This document shows positions 32,024 to 40,119 of a stretch of DNA of 64,000 nt, in pieces. The first letter of the stretch is position 1, and the number at the start of each line of letters is the position of its first letter. The position numbers and the translations under genes are program-made. The notes under the pieces are model-generated. The model saw only the letters and a program-made list of their open reading frames with translations. It was not told the origin of the DNA and made no database searches. Source of the stretch: Clostridium sp. JN-1 (GTDB lineage Bacteria; Bacillota; Clostridia; Clostridiales; Clostridiaceae); the NCBI RefSeq assembly GCF_003718715.1, contig NZ_CP033465.1, positions 558,001 to 622,000 of the forward strand, written 5' to 3'.

Positions 32024-32533
32024 TTGGAATCTAGGAAGCGAGATATTATAGAATTAGTAAACAGGGCAAAAGAAGAAATTGAAAAAATTAAGAAAAGTAG
32101 CATAGAAAACAAAGAAACTATTGATGAAATTAATAGTTTAAAAGTAAAATTAAAAGAAATAGAGGATGCATTAAAACCAAATCAACAAAACATAAAACGT
32201 AGGATAGCTAGTTTGAATTCAATATTAGAAGAACTATCAGATATAAAGTCCGATATAGTTTTAAGTATGGAAGAAGAGATGTTTAATGTTATTGGAAAAA
32301 ATTTATTAGATGGTATGGTACTTGAAAAAGTTGTAAACACTGAAAATTTAAAATCAATTATTTTTAAAGATGAAGAAGTTGGGAACATAGAGATCTTGGA
32401 AGATTGTAGACCTGATATTAAAATTAAAGTTAAGGTATATAATAACGTTGACGAGTTTACAGTACAGGACCCATTTAAAATGTATAGTATAATTTCATTT
32501 ATAAATACTAAGTTTAATTATAAACAAGAATAA
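32024..32533 (+). CDS. Coiled-coil protein of unknown function
   Basis: The 169-residue protein starts at TTG with GAGGGTG upstream. The first ~75 residues are a charged coiled coil (VNRAKEEIEKIKKSSIENKE, VKLKEIEDALKPNQQNIKRR). The rest is mixed and ends with IKIKVKVYNNVDEFTVQDPFKMYSII. Not recognised. It sits between HNH and the cos-like site, a position where phages often carry extra genes. Confidence 0.6.
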   Translation: MESRKRDIIELVNRAKEEIEKIKKSSIENKETIDEINSLKVKLKEIEDALKPNQQNIKRRIASLNSILEELSDIKSDIVLSMEEEMFNVIGKNLLDGMVLEKVVNTENLKSIIFKDEEVGNIEILEDCRPDIKIKVKVYNNVDEFTVQDPFKMYSIISFINTKFNYKQE

Positions 32534-32563
32534 TAAATATTAGGGTGAATGAGATTTTTTTAT

Positions 32564-32640
32564 GGGTAGGGGGGTTCAAACCTCTAAAGAGGACATGCCA
32601 AGGACCGCCGCCCCCTCACGTGTGAATTTTCGCAGAATTA
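32564..32640. other. Candidate cos/terminase recognition region
   Basis: A locally GC-rich island in AT-rich DNA: GGGTAGGGGGGTTC, the hairpin CCTCTAAAGAGG, CCAAGGACCGCCGCCCCCTC and CACGTG, then TTCGCAGAATT. The G-run (32569-32574) can pair with the C-run (32610-32615). The GGACCGCCGCCCCC block resembles what I recall near cos of cohesive-end Firmicute phages. It lies between HNH and the terminase genes as expected, though the packaging accessory genes follow it. Confidence 0.6.
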
Positions 32641-32757
32641 AACAAGGGGGATAGGCAAAAATCGCATAATATAAAGTTTAAATTAAGTAGCTACAAGTGT
32701 TGTGGTTACTTTTTTTATTGCGTAAAGATTTAATATTTAATGAAAGGAGCAACTCAT

Positions 32758-33198
32758 ATGACAAGTGATGAAAAAGAAAAAATAAGAGAACTAAGATTAA
32801 AAGGTATGGGATATAAAAAAATTGCTAACTTTTTAAATCTAACTAGAGATAGCGTTAGAGGGTTTTGTAAGCGTAATGGGTTAGAAGGAAATTCATGTGT
32901 TGTTGCTCTAAATTTTGAAGAAAAGATGAAAAGAAATTTACTTTGCGTCTATTGTGATAAACCCTTAAAGCAAAATGGTAAAGGCAGAATTAGAAGATTT
33001 TGCTCTGATGATTGTAGAAGAAAATGGTGGAATGAAAATCAAGATAAAAGAAATAGAAAAGAAACAGCATTTTATAAATATACCTGTGCTTACTGTGGAA
33101 AAGAATTTAGTGCTTATGGAAATAAAAATAGAAAATACTGTAGCCACAACTGCTACATTAAAGATAGATTTTGGAGGGATGAGGAAAATGGAATTTAA
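32758..33198 (+). CDS. HTH and zinc-finger DNA-binding phage protein
   Basis: The start ATG at 32758 after AAAGGAG gives 146 residues. N-terminal HTH (~2-40): EKIRELRLKGMGYKKIANFLNLTRDSVRGFCKRNGL. Two treble-clef-like zinc fingers follow: CVYCDKPLKQNGKGRIRRFC-x-DDC and CAYCGKEFSAYGNKNRKYC-xx-NC. Proteins of this type adjoin ParB-methyltransferases in clostridial phages. A regulatory or packaging role is inferred. It overlaps the next start by 11 bases. Confidence 0.78.
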   Translation: MTSDEKEKIRELRLKGMGYKKIANFLNLTRDSVRGFCKRNGLEGNSCVVALNFEEKMKRNLLCVYCDKPLKQNGKGRIRRFCSDDCRRKWWNENQDKRNRKETAFYKYTCAYCGKEFSAYGNKNRKYCSHNCYIKDRFWRDEENGI

Positions 33199-34411
33199 GA
33201 AATTAAAAATTTCAGATTTAGTTCCTGCTGCATATAATCCTAGAAAAAAATTAAAACCAGGAGATAAAGAATTTGATAAAATTAAAAGCAGCATAAATGA
33301 ATTTGGATATGTTGAGCCTATTATTGTAAATTCTGATATGACAATTATAGGAGGACATCAAAGAGTTTCAGTTTTAAAAACATTAGGTTATGAAGATATA
33401 GATTGCATTGTAATAGATATTGATAAAACCAAAGAAAAAGCACTAAATATTGCTCTTAATAAGATTACTGGTGAATGGAACAAAGAATTACTTGCTGATT
33501 TAATAAAGGATCTACAGGAAATTGATTATGATGTAGAGTTTACAGGTTTTGAGCCACCAGAAATTGATGAACTTTTTAATGAACTTCATCCTAAAGGTGT
33601 GAAAGAAGATGGTTTTGATGAAGCACCACCAGAAGTTCCAATAACAAAGAATGGTGATATTTGGTTGCTTGGAAGACATCGGTTAATATGCGGTGATAGC
33701 ACAAAACTTGAAACATATGAAAAACTTATGGAAGGAAAGAAAGCAAATTTAGTTGTAACAGACCCTCCGTACAATGTTTCCTATGAAGGAGCAGCAGGAA
33801 AAATTCAAAATGATAACATGGAAGATAAAAAGTTTTATGAATTTCTTCTTAATGCTTATAAGGGTATGTATGAAAGTCTTGCAGACGGAGGTTCTATTTA
33901 TGTATTTCATGCTGATAGGGAAACAGTTAATTTTAGAGTAGCTTTTAAAGATGCAGGATTCTTTTGTCATCAAACTTGTATATGGATAAAGAATTCTCCA
34001 GTATTAGGACGTTGTGATTATCAATATAATCATGAGCCTGTACTTGTAGGATGGAAACCTACTGCAGGACATAAATTTTACGGAGATAGAAAGCAAAGGA
34101 CCACTTGGAATTTTGACAGACCTACAAAATCAAAATATCATCCAACAATGAAGCCAATAGCTTTAGTTGCATATCCAATTACAAATTCAAGTTTAACAAA
34201 TTCTATTGTGCTAGATCCTTTTGGAGGAAGTGGTTCAACTCTTATAGCTTGTGAGCAGACAGATAGAATTTGCTATACTATAGAACTTGATGAAAAATAT
34301 GCTGATGTTATTGTTAAGAGATATATAGGACAAGTAGATAGTGATGAAGTCATATTTCTTATAAGAAATGGTGAAAAAATTTCTTATAAAGATATTGAAA
34401 AAAGTGAATAA
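33188..34411 (+). CDS. ParB-domain DNA methyltransferase
   Basis: The ATG at 33188 (MEFKKLKISDLVPAAYNPRK) is the likely start; the frame is open further upstream, but the ParB/Srx domain begins here. 407 residues. ParB-like domain ~1-110 with EPIIVNSDMTIIGGHQRV. A beta-class methylase follows: TDPPYNVSYEG (192-195) and the C-terminal DPFGGSGSTLIACEQ (~343). It presumably methylates phage DNA against host restriction, or marks packaging sites. The ParB part may use CTP/ATP-like cofactors in relatives, untested here. Confidence 0.92.
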   Translation: MEFKKLKISDLVPAAYNPRKKLKPGDKEFDKIKSSINEFGYVEPIIVNSDMTIIGGHQRVSVLKTLGYEDIDCIVIDIDKTKEKALNIALNKITGEWNKELLADLIKDLQEIDYDVEFTGFEPPEIDELFNELHPKGVKEDGFDEAPPEVPITKNGDIWLLGRHRLICGDSTKLETYEKLMEGKKANLVVTDPPYNVSYEGAAGKIQNDNMEDKKFYEFLLNAYKGMYESLADGGSIYVFHADRETVNFRVAFKDAGFFCHQTCIWIKNSPVLGRCDYQYNHEPVLVGWKPTAGHKFYGDRKQRTTWNFDRPTKSKYHPTMKPIALVAYPITNSSLTNSIVLDPFGGSGSTLIACEQTDRICYTIELDEKYADVIVKRYIGQVDSDEVIFLIRNGEKISYKDIEKSE

Positions 34412-34479
34412 AACCCTTGCTATATGTGTGCTTTAGAGTGATATATGTATGTAACGAAAACACACATGGAGGTTTAAAA

Positions 34480-34791
34480 ATGAGAGCATTATTTGGAAGA
34501 AAGGTTTTAAATTTAAAGGAACTTAACTACCTTACAAAAGAAGCTAAGAAAGATGGAATGAAAGGAGAACTTTACGAAGTTACAAAAGAAATAAAATTAA
34601 GTGATGAGGAATTCAAAGAATTTGCAAAAGACTTTTGCAGAGATCAAAATTGGATAACAAAAGAAGATGGTGGATGCAATTCAAAAGGGGAATTAAGATG
34701 CATAAGAGTTAAAAATACAAAAACAAATAAAAGTATCTTAGTAGATTCAGAAGGTTATGATTATCCAAGATACACAGCAATAGAAAAGTAG
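34480..34791 (+). CDS. Small conserved phage accessory protein (DUF6329-like)
   Basis: The ATG at 34480 behind GGAGG is chosen; the upstream extension from 34417 has no ribosome site and overlaps the promoter region. 103 residues: MRALFGRKVLNLKELNYLTK, a KLSDEEFKEFAKDFCRDQNWI helix and CIRVKNTKTNKSILVDSEGYDYPRY. I tentatively associate it with DUF6329, found near amidoligase genes in Firmicute mobile elements. Role unknown. A terminator follows. Confidence 0.6.
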   Translation: MRALFGRKVLNLKELNYLTKEAKKDGMKGELYEVTKEIKLSDEEFKEFAKDFCRDQNWITKEDGGCNSKGELRCIRVKNTKTNKSILVDSEGYDYPRYTAIEK

Positions 34792-34796
34792 AAATT

Positions 34797-34819
34797 AAGC
34801 CACCTAAAGGGTGGTTTTT
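34797..34819 (+). terminator. Intrinsic terminator
   Basis: CCACC (34800-34804) and GGTGG (34810-34814), with A flanks pairing TTTTT after the stem. Confidence 0.75.
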
Positions 34820-34969
34820 CTTATGCTGTAATTATAGAAATTAGTCCATAAAAAATATATATTTTATTTGATAGAATCTTGCATATATAACTGGATATAC
34901 ACACCTTTCAGAGGTAATATGTACACTACCAAAAGGTAATAAACACACTTTGAAAGGAGTAGAAAAGAA

Positions 34970-35875
34970 TTGAAGAACCAAACAATTGGTGTAGAAATTG
35001 AAATGACAGGAATTACAAGAGAAAAAGCTTCAAAAGTTATTTCAAAATTTCTAAATGGAGAAATCGAAAGAAACTATGATAGTTATGATACCTATAAGGT
35101 AACAGCACCAGATAAAAGAATCTGGAAAATAATGAGTGATGCAAGTATTGAAACAATGAAAAAAGAAAAGGGTACACTTATTTCAGCAGATAAAAGTTAT
35201 AGTGTAGAACTTGTAACGCCTATTCTAAAGTATGAAGATATTGAAATCTTGCAAGAACTTATAAGAAAGCTTAGACATGCAGGAGCAGTTAGCGAAAGTA
35301 AGCTGAAATGTGGAATTCATATTCATATAGGTGCAAAAGGACATACTCCAAATACTTTAAAGAATCTAGTTAATCTTATAGCAGCAAAGGAAGATTTAAT
35401 TTATAAAAGCCTTGAAATTGATCCAGCTAGGGTTAAATATTGCAAAAAGGTTAATAATCATTTGATGGAAACTATAAATAAAAAGAAACCTAAGAATTTA
35501 AAGGAGCTTGCAGATATTTGGTATAGCGATTATGGCGTTGAGAATAGGAGAAGGCACTACCATACAAGCAGATATCATGGACTAAATTTACATAGTACTT
35601 TTACAAAAGGAACTATTGAGTTTAGACTTTTTAATGGGACTATGCACGCAGGAAAAATTAGAAGTTACATAGTTTTTTGCTTAGCCATTAGCCACCAAGC
35701 ATTAAAACAAAAAAGTGCAAGTGCAAAACGTACCAATACTGATAATGAAAAATATACCTTTAGGTGTTGGCTTCTTAGACTTGGGCTTATAGGAGATGAA
35801 TTTAAAAATTGCAGAATGCACCTTATGAAATCTCTTGATGGAGATTCAGCATTTAGAACACCAAGGATTGCTTGA
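34970..35875 (+). CDS. Amidoligase-family enzyme
   Basis: The 301-residue protein starts at TTG after GAAAGGAG. IGVEIEMTGITREKA (E-x-E), SYSVELVTPILKYEDIEIL, KCGIHIHIGAKGHTP (H-x-H) and GTIEFRLFNGTMHAGKI (E-R-F) are the conserved blocks of the amidoligase clade of the glutamine-synthetase/COOH-amine ligase fold. Family knowledge (genome-context studies) suggests peptide-tag or amide-bond formation, often with a gamma-glutamyl cyclotransferase; no such cyclase gene is seen here. Function in the phage is not known. Confidence 0.9.
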   Translation: MKNQTIGVEIEMTGITREKASKVISKFLNGEIERNYDSYDTYKVTAPDKRIWKIMSDASIETMKKEKGTLISADKSYSVELVTPILKYEDIEILQELIRKLRHAGAVSESKLKCGIHIHIGAKGHTPNTLKNLVNLIAAKEDLIYKSLEIDPARVKYCKKVNNHLMETINKKKPKNLKELADIWYSDYGVENRRRHYHTSRYHGLNLHSTFTKGTIEFRLFNGTMHAGKIRSYIVFCLAISHQALKQKSASAKRTNTDNEKYTFRCWLLRLGLIGDEFKNCRMHLMKSLDGDSAFRTPRIA

Positions 35876-35943
35876 AAATAGAAATCACTTGAAAGTTTTA
35901 TAGATTCCAAATTAAAAATAAACTAAAGTAGCGGAGGTTATTT

Positions 35944-36153
35944 ATGGATAAATTTTTTACACAAAAAACTTGTGATAGATGTGGTGGTTCTTTAGGAAAT
36001 GGAAGGATCATGTCAATGTTTAATACCGAGTGCATTTGCATGGAGTGCCATAAAAAAGAAAAACAAGATAAGGATTATGAAAAGGCAGTTAAGGCGGACC
36101 ATGAAGAAATTAAAAAAGGTAACTATAATTACAAAGGCATAAGAGGTAAATAA
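35944..36153 (+). CDS. Small zinc-ribbon protein accompanying the amidoligase
   Basis: This 69-residue protein has CDRCGG (~11) and CICMECH (~30-35), forming a four-Cys zinc ribbon, then a charged helix. It occurs after the amidoligase gene in related elements as I recall, so it may carry or recognise the amidoligase substrate. Ribosome site GCGGAGG. A terminator follows. Confidence 0.7.
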   Translation: MDKFFTQKTCDRCGGSLGNGRIMSMFNTECICMECHKKEKQDKDYEKAVKADHEEIKKGNYNYKGIRGK

Positions 36154-36170
36154 TTAGAAAATTATATGAA

Positions 36171-36201
36171 GAACTTACTAAATTACAGTAGGTTCTTTTT
36201 T
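36171..36201 (+). terminator. Intrinsic terminator before the terminase genes
   Basis: GAACTTACT (36171-36179) and AGTAGGTTC (36187-36195) with one mismatch, followed by TTTTTT. It isolates the accessory block from the late operon. Confidence 0.8.
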
Positions 36202-36233
36202 GTTATAGATTTTAAAGATTGGAGGTGAAAACT

Positions 36234-36716
36234 ATGGCACAAAGGGGAAGAAAACCAAAACCAACTGCAATTAAAATCATTGAAGGTAATCCAGGTAAAA
36301 GACCATTAAATAAAAATGAACCTAAACCAGAAAAGAAAGCGCCAAGATGCCCAAGTTGGTTAGAAGATGATGCAAAAAAAGAATGGAGAAGAATGGCAAA
36401 GCAAATGGAGCACCTAGGTACTTTAACAGAAATAGATATGGCAGCATTTGCAGGATATTGCCAGGCTTATGCAAGGTGGAAGGAAGCTGAGGAGTTTGTT
36501 ACAAAACATGGTGCTATAGTAAAAACTCCATCTGGTTATTGGCAGCAAGTACCACAGGTTTCAATAGCACAAACTTATTTGAAAATAATGAATAAGTTTT
36601 GTGAACAATTTGGTCTTACTCCATCTTCAAGAAGTAGAATTATTACAGATTCAAATGAAAATGAAGATGACAAGATGGAATTATTGCTATTTAAGGGTGG
36701 TGGCAAGAATGTATGA
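36234..36716 (+). CDS. Terminase small subunit, P27 family
   Basis: The ATG at 36234 follows GGAGGTG; 160 residues. It has RGRKPKPTAIKIIEGNPGKRPLN at the N-terminus, the P27 hallmark, then PSWLEDDAKKEWRRM and FAGYCQAYARWKEAEE. It binds the packaging site and loads the large subunit. Its last eight bases overlap the large subunit start. Confidence 0.94.
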   Translation: MAQRGRKPKPTAIKIIEGNPGKRPLNKNEPKPEKKAPRCPSWLEDDAKKEWRRMAKQMEHLGTLTEIDMAAFAGYCQAYARWKEAEEFVTKHGAIVKTPSGYWQQVPQVSIAQTYLKIMNKFCEQFGLTPSSRSRIITDSNENEDDKMELLLFKGGGKNV

Positions 36717-38256
36717 TGCAGCAAAGGCACAATATGTTGTTGATTTTATAAATTGTTTAAAACACACAAAAGGCAGATGGAAGGGACAAAACTTTGACCT
36801 TCTTTCATGGCAGGACAAAATTATAAGAGATATTTTTGGAAACATAAAGCCTAATGGATACAGGCAATATAATACAGCCTATGTTGAAATACCAAAAAAG
36901 AATGGTAAATCAGAACTTGCAGCAGCAGTTGCCCTATATATGACTTGCGGAGATAATGAATGGGGAGCAGAAGTTTATGGATGTGCTTCAGATAGGCAAC
37001 AAGCGTCTATAGTTTTTGATGTAGCTGTTGATATGGTAGAACAATGTCCGGCTTTAAAAAGAAGGATAAAACCTATAATGTCAGTTAAAAGATTAGTCTT
37101 TAAACCTACAAATAGTTATTATCAAGTATTATCAGCAGAAGCTTACACAAAGCATGGTTTAAATGTTCATGCAGTTATATTTGATGAACTCCATAGTCAG
37201 CCAAACAGAGGACTATTTGATGTTATGACTAAGGGAAGTGGAGATGCTAGAACTCAACCCTTATTCTTTTTAATAACTACAGCAGGAACAGATAGAAATT
37301 CTATATGTTTTGAGCAACACCAAAAGGCTATGGATATTATAGAAGGCAGAAAAATAGATTCTACTTTTTATCCTGTTATATATGGAATTAAAGATGAGGA
37401 TGATTGGACATCAGAAGAAAACTGGTATAAAGCTAATCCATCACTTGGACACACTATTGATATAGAAAAAGTTAGAAATGCTTTTAATAGTGCAAAAGAA
37501 AATCCAGCTGAAGAAAATATATTTAGGCAATTAAGGCTTAATCAATGGGTAAAACAATCCACTCGTTGGATGCCAATGGATAAATGGGACGAGTGTGATT
37601 CTAATATAGATATAGATTCACTAAAAGGCAGAGAATGTTATGGAGGACTTGACCTTTCAAGTACTACAGATATTACTGCTTTTGTTTTGGTTTTTCCACC
37701 AAGAAATGATGCTGAAAAATATATAGTTTTACCTTTCTTTTGGATACCAGAAGATAACTTAAAACTAAGAGTAAGAAGGGATCATGTACCATATGATGTG
37801 TGGGAGAAACAAGGATTTATAAAAACAACGGAAGGTAATGTTGTTCATTATGGATTCATAGAAACTTTTATCGAAGAATTAGGAATTAAATATAACATAA
37901 AAGAAATAGCTTTTGACCGCTGGGGAGCTATTCAAATGGTGCAAAATCTTGATGGTATGGGCTTTACAGTAGTACCATTCGGACAAGGATATAAAGATAT
38001 GTCCCCACCATCAAAAGAATTAATGAAATTAACATTAGAAGAAAGAATAGCACATGGAGGAAATCCAGTACTTAGATGGATGATGGATAATATATTTATA
38101 AAGCAAGACCCAGCAGGAAACATAAAGCCTGATAAAGAGAAAAGTACAGAAAAAATTGATGGTGCAGTTGCTTTAATAATGGCTTTGGATAGAAGTATTA
38201 GAAATGGTGGAATTGGTGGTAGTGTTTATGATGAGAGAGGAATTTTAATTTTATGA
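36709..38256 (+). CDS. Terminase large subunit
   Basis: The ATG at 36709 overlaps terS (ATGTATGA); the open frame before it is not used. 515 residues. It has an ATPase part with YVEIPKKNGKSELAAAVAL (Walker A-type), VIFDELHSQP (Walker B) and LITTAGTDRNS (coupling motif). The nuclease half has GGLDLSSTTDITAF, EIAFDRWGAIQ and a late DGAVALIMALDR with acidic residues. It cuts and pumps DNA into the prohead. A cargo cassette starts about 90 bases downstream. Confidence 0.94.
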   Translation: MYDAAKAQYVVDFINCLKHTKGRWKGQNFDLLSWQDKIIRDIFGNIKPNGYRQYNTAYVEIPKKNGKSELAAAVALYMTCGDNEWGAEVYGCASDRQQASIVFDVAVDMVEQCPALKRRIKPIMSVKRLVFKPTNSYYQVLSAEAYTKHGLNVHAVIFDELHSQPNRGLFDVMTKGSGDARTQPLFFLITTAGTDRNSICFEQHQKAMDIIEGRKIDSTFYPVIYGIKDEDDWTSEENWYKANPSLGHTIDIEKVRNAFNSAKENPAEENIFRQLRLNQWVKQSTRWMPMDKWDECDSNIDIDSLKGRECYGGLDLSSTTDITAFVLVFPPRNDAEKYIVLPFFWIPEDNLKLRVRRDHVPYDVWEKQGFIKTTEGNVVHYGFIETFIEELGIKYNIKEIAFDRWGAIQMVQNLDGMGFTVVPFGQGYKDMSPPSKELMKLTLEERIAHGGNPVLRWMMDNIFIKQDPAGNIKPDKEKSTEKIDGAVALIMALDRSIRNGGIGGSVYDERGILIL

Positions 38257-38348
38257 ATGATGTGGTATTATTTTACTATATACGTTTAAAAAAGAGATAT
38301 GTTAATTAATAAACTTGTAAATTTGTGAATATGTATAGGAGTGAAATG

Positions 38349-39608
38349 ATGCTGAATAATCTATTAAAAAAAGATGAAGAGATTAATACTGATGCTGATG
38401 CTAGTCTTAAAGGAATAGGGTTACAAAAATTAAGAGCGGTAGAGAGATTGTTACGAGCACTTATTGATGGAAAAAAAGCAGTTCTCTGTACTATTGAATA
38501 CATAGATGATGTACTTGAAGTGGATATAAGCAATGAAAAAATATCTTATACAACAGAGCAAAACAAGTCTTATTCTTCATTGTTTTCAATAAATAGCCAT
38601 GAAGTTAAGAACTCCTTAAGAATATTTTTTGATAATTGGAGGGGAATTACAGAAGATTCAGAATGTATTCAGTTTGTTTTTTATACAAATACTAAGATTG
38701 CTAAAGAAAATAAAGTTGGAGTATTAAAAAAAGTAGAAGAAGATTTACCCAAAGAGCCTTTATTAAAATTATTAGCGGATAAAAACTACGATAAAGCTCT
38801 TCCATTTGTATTGCCCGTATTTAAAGAGTACTATCTTGAACAACATAAAAAGCATACACAAAATATTAATACTTATGAGCAACTTTTAAATTCTATGACT
38901 GGTGAGCAGTGGAAAAAGTTTTTTGATTTAATTGAATGGAATTTTGGAGAAGGAGACGAGAATGAAGTTCGCAAAAATGTTTATGAGACAGTTAGTAAAC
39001 TTTGCTCTCAGTACAGCATAGAAGTTAAATTCGTTGATAAAATTATTGCATCATTATTAGATATGATAGAATCTAGAACTTTTGAAAAAGATTTTTTACG
39101 TAGAGTTGTACATGTTGCAGAAGTAAAACTTTTATTTCTTGATTTTGCACGAGATGCAAAGGTTGTTGAAAAAATAGATCCAACACATTTGAAGTGGGAT
39201 TCAGTTAAGTGCGATGATGTAAGGGACATAAATGATAAAATTTTAGAAGTTAGTCCAGCATACGATAAGGATATGTTAGAAGAATTGGAAGAAGAATATA
39301 TTGATGGAGCTTTTGAACAGAAACATTATCCTGAAATAAGAGAAATTAAGGCTTATAACTATAGGGTTTATGTAGTATGTAGAAAAATAGTAAGACGAGC
39401 TATTAAAGAAAAAAAGACTAATTTTACACAAGATGAGATTAATGAGATTTTGGATAACTTAACTGATGAAGCAGAAAAACTTATTATAGATAAATCTAAG
39501 ACATATAGAGTGCCGTTTAAGGATAGGGACATGGTTAGAAAAACTATACTATTACTTTTTCAAGAATGTTATCTAGCATTTGATGAGAGGAGAGGCGTAA
39601 ATGAATAG
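38349..39608 (+). CDS. ABC-3C-type effector with DUF4297/Cap4-like nuclease domain
   Basis: The ATG at 38349 is seven bases after AGGAG (38346 also possible); 419 residues. The N-terminal ~110 residues look like the DUF4297/Cap4 PD-(D/E)XK fold: GLQKLRAVERLLRAL helix, then E50, D53-D54 in IEYIDDVLEV and the TEQNKSY segment (E70, K73). The middle is helical; the C-terminal ~150 residues (VEKIDPTHLKWDSVKCDDVR, AYNYRVYVVCRKIVRRAIKE, VRKTILLLFQECYLAFD) would be the assembly domain. It overlaps the next gene by eight bases. Inferred role: DNA-cutting effector of a three-component defence system. Confidence 0.7.
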   Translation: MLNNLLKKDEEINTDADASLKGIGLQKLRAVERLLRALIDGKKAVLCTIEYIDDVLEVDISNEKISYTTEQNKSYSSLFSINSHEVKNSLRIFFDNWRGITEDSECIQFVFYTNTKIAKENKVGVLKKVEEDLPKEPLLKLLADKNYDKALPFVLPVFKEYYLEQHKKHTQNINTYEQLLNSMTGEQWKKFFDLIEWNFGEGDENEVRKNVYETVSKLCSQYSIEVKFVDKIIASLLDMIESRTFEKDFLRRVVHVAEVKLLFLDFARDAKVVEKIDPTHLKWDSVKCDDVRDINDKILEVSPAYDKDMLEELEEEYIDGAFEQKHYPEIREIKAYNYRVYVVCRKIVRRAIKEKKTNFTQDEINEILDNLTDEAEKLIIDKSKTYRVPFKDRDMVRKTILLLFQECYLAFDERRGVNE

Positions 39609-40119
39609 TAAAAAAAGAATGATGTTTATTTTAGAAGAAGATTATTATTTTATTACAATTAAAATTCTCTCAATATTAAAGGCTTTAGAATGTGAAGTGA
39701 AACCTTTCGAAGATTACAGAAGGTTAGGAATTATATTTGAATTTATAAAGAATGATAACAATTTTTATTTTTTTAACAAACTTATAAAAGGCGAAAAACA
39801 GGATATATTTGATAATGAAAAAGCTATAAAAATATTTTGTGATTCAAAATTAGATATATCAGTAATAAAGAGAGTACTGTTTTTCTTAGAAAAACAGGAT
39901 ATTGTAAAACTTCAAAAAAACACTAAAAGCAGTAACATTGATGTTTTATTACTAAATAATAAAGATATTAATAATTTAATAAAAAGTGGAGTTCTAAAAG
40001 ATGATTTAGAAAAGAGCTTAGTAATAAAACGAGCAATTAAAAGGTTAAGAAGTCTTAAGATAGACACTTTACAGACTAAGATATTTGGATATAGTGAGGT
40101 AACAAAATGGGAAATTTAG
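39601..40119 (+). CDS. ABC three-component system middle component-like protein
   Basis: This 172-residue basic protein overlaps both neighbours (8 and 13 bases). No catalytic motif is seen; DYYFITIKILSILKALECEV and RRLGIIFEFIKND give a helical adaptor pattern with a predicted winged-helix middle part (SVIKRVLFFLEKQDIVKLQK). Size and position match the middle component (MC) of ABC-3C systems as described for ABC ATPase conflict systems. Function in the family is a presumed link between ATPase and effector. Confidence 0.65.
   Translation: MNSKKRMMFILEEDYYFITIKILSILKALECEVKPFEDYRRLGIIFEFIKNDNNFYFFNKLIKGEKQDIFDNEKAIKIFCDSKLDISVIKRVLFFLEKQDIVKLQKNTKSSNIDVLLLNNKDINNLIKSGVLKDDLEKSLVIKRAIKRLRSLKIDTLQTKIFGYSEVTKWEI

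Noticed and set aside
32975-33187. N-terminal extension of the ParB-methyltransferase
   Set aside because: This part overlaps the zinc-finger gene in another frame, and the ParB domain begins at MEFKKLKISDL (33188).
36601-36708. N-terminal extension of the terminase large subunit
   Set aside because: It overlaps the small subunit in another frame; ATG at 36709 in the ATGTATGA overlap is the standard phage arrangement.
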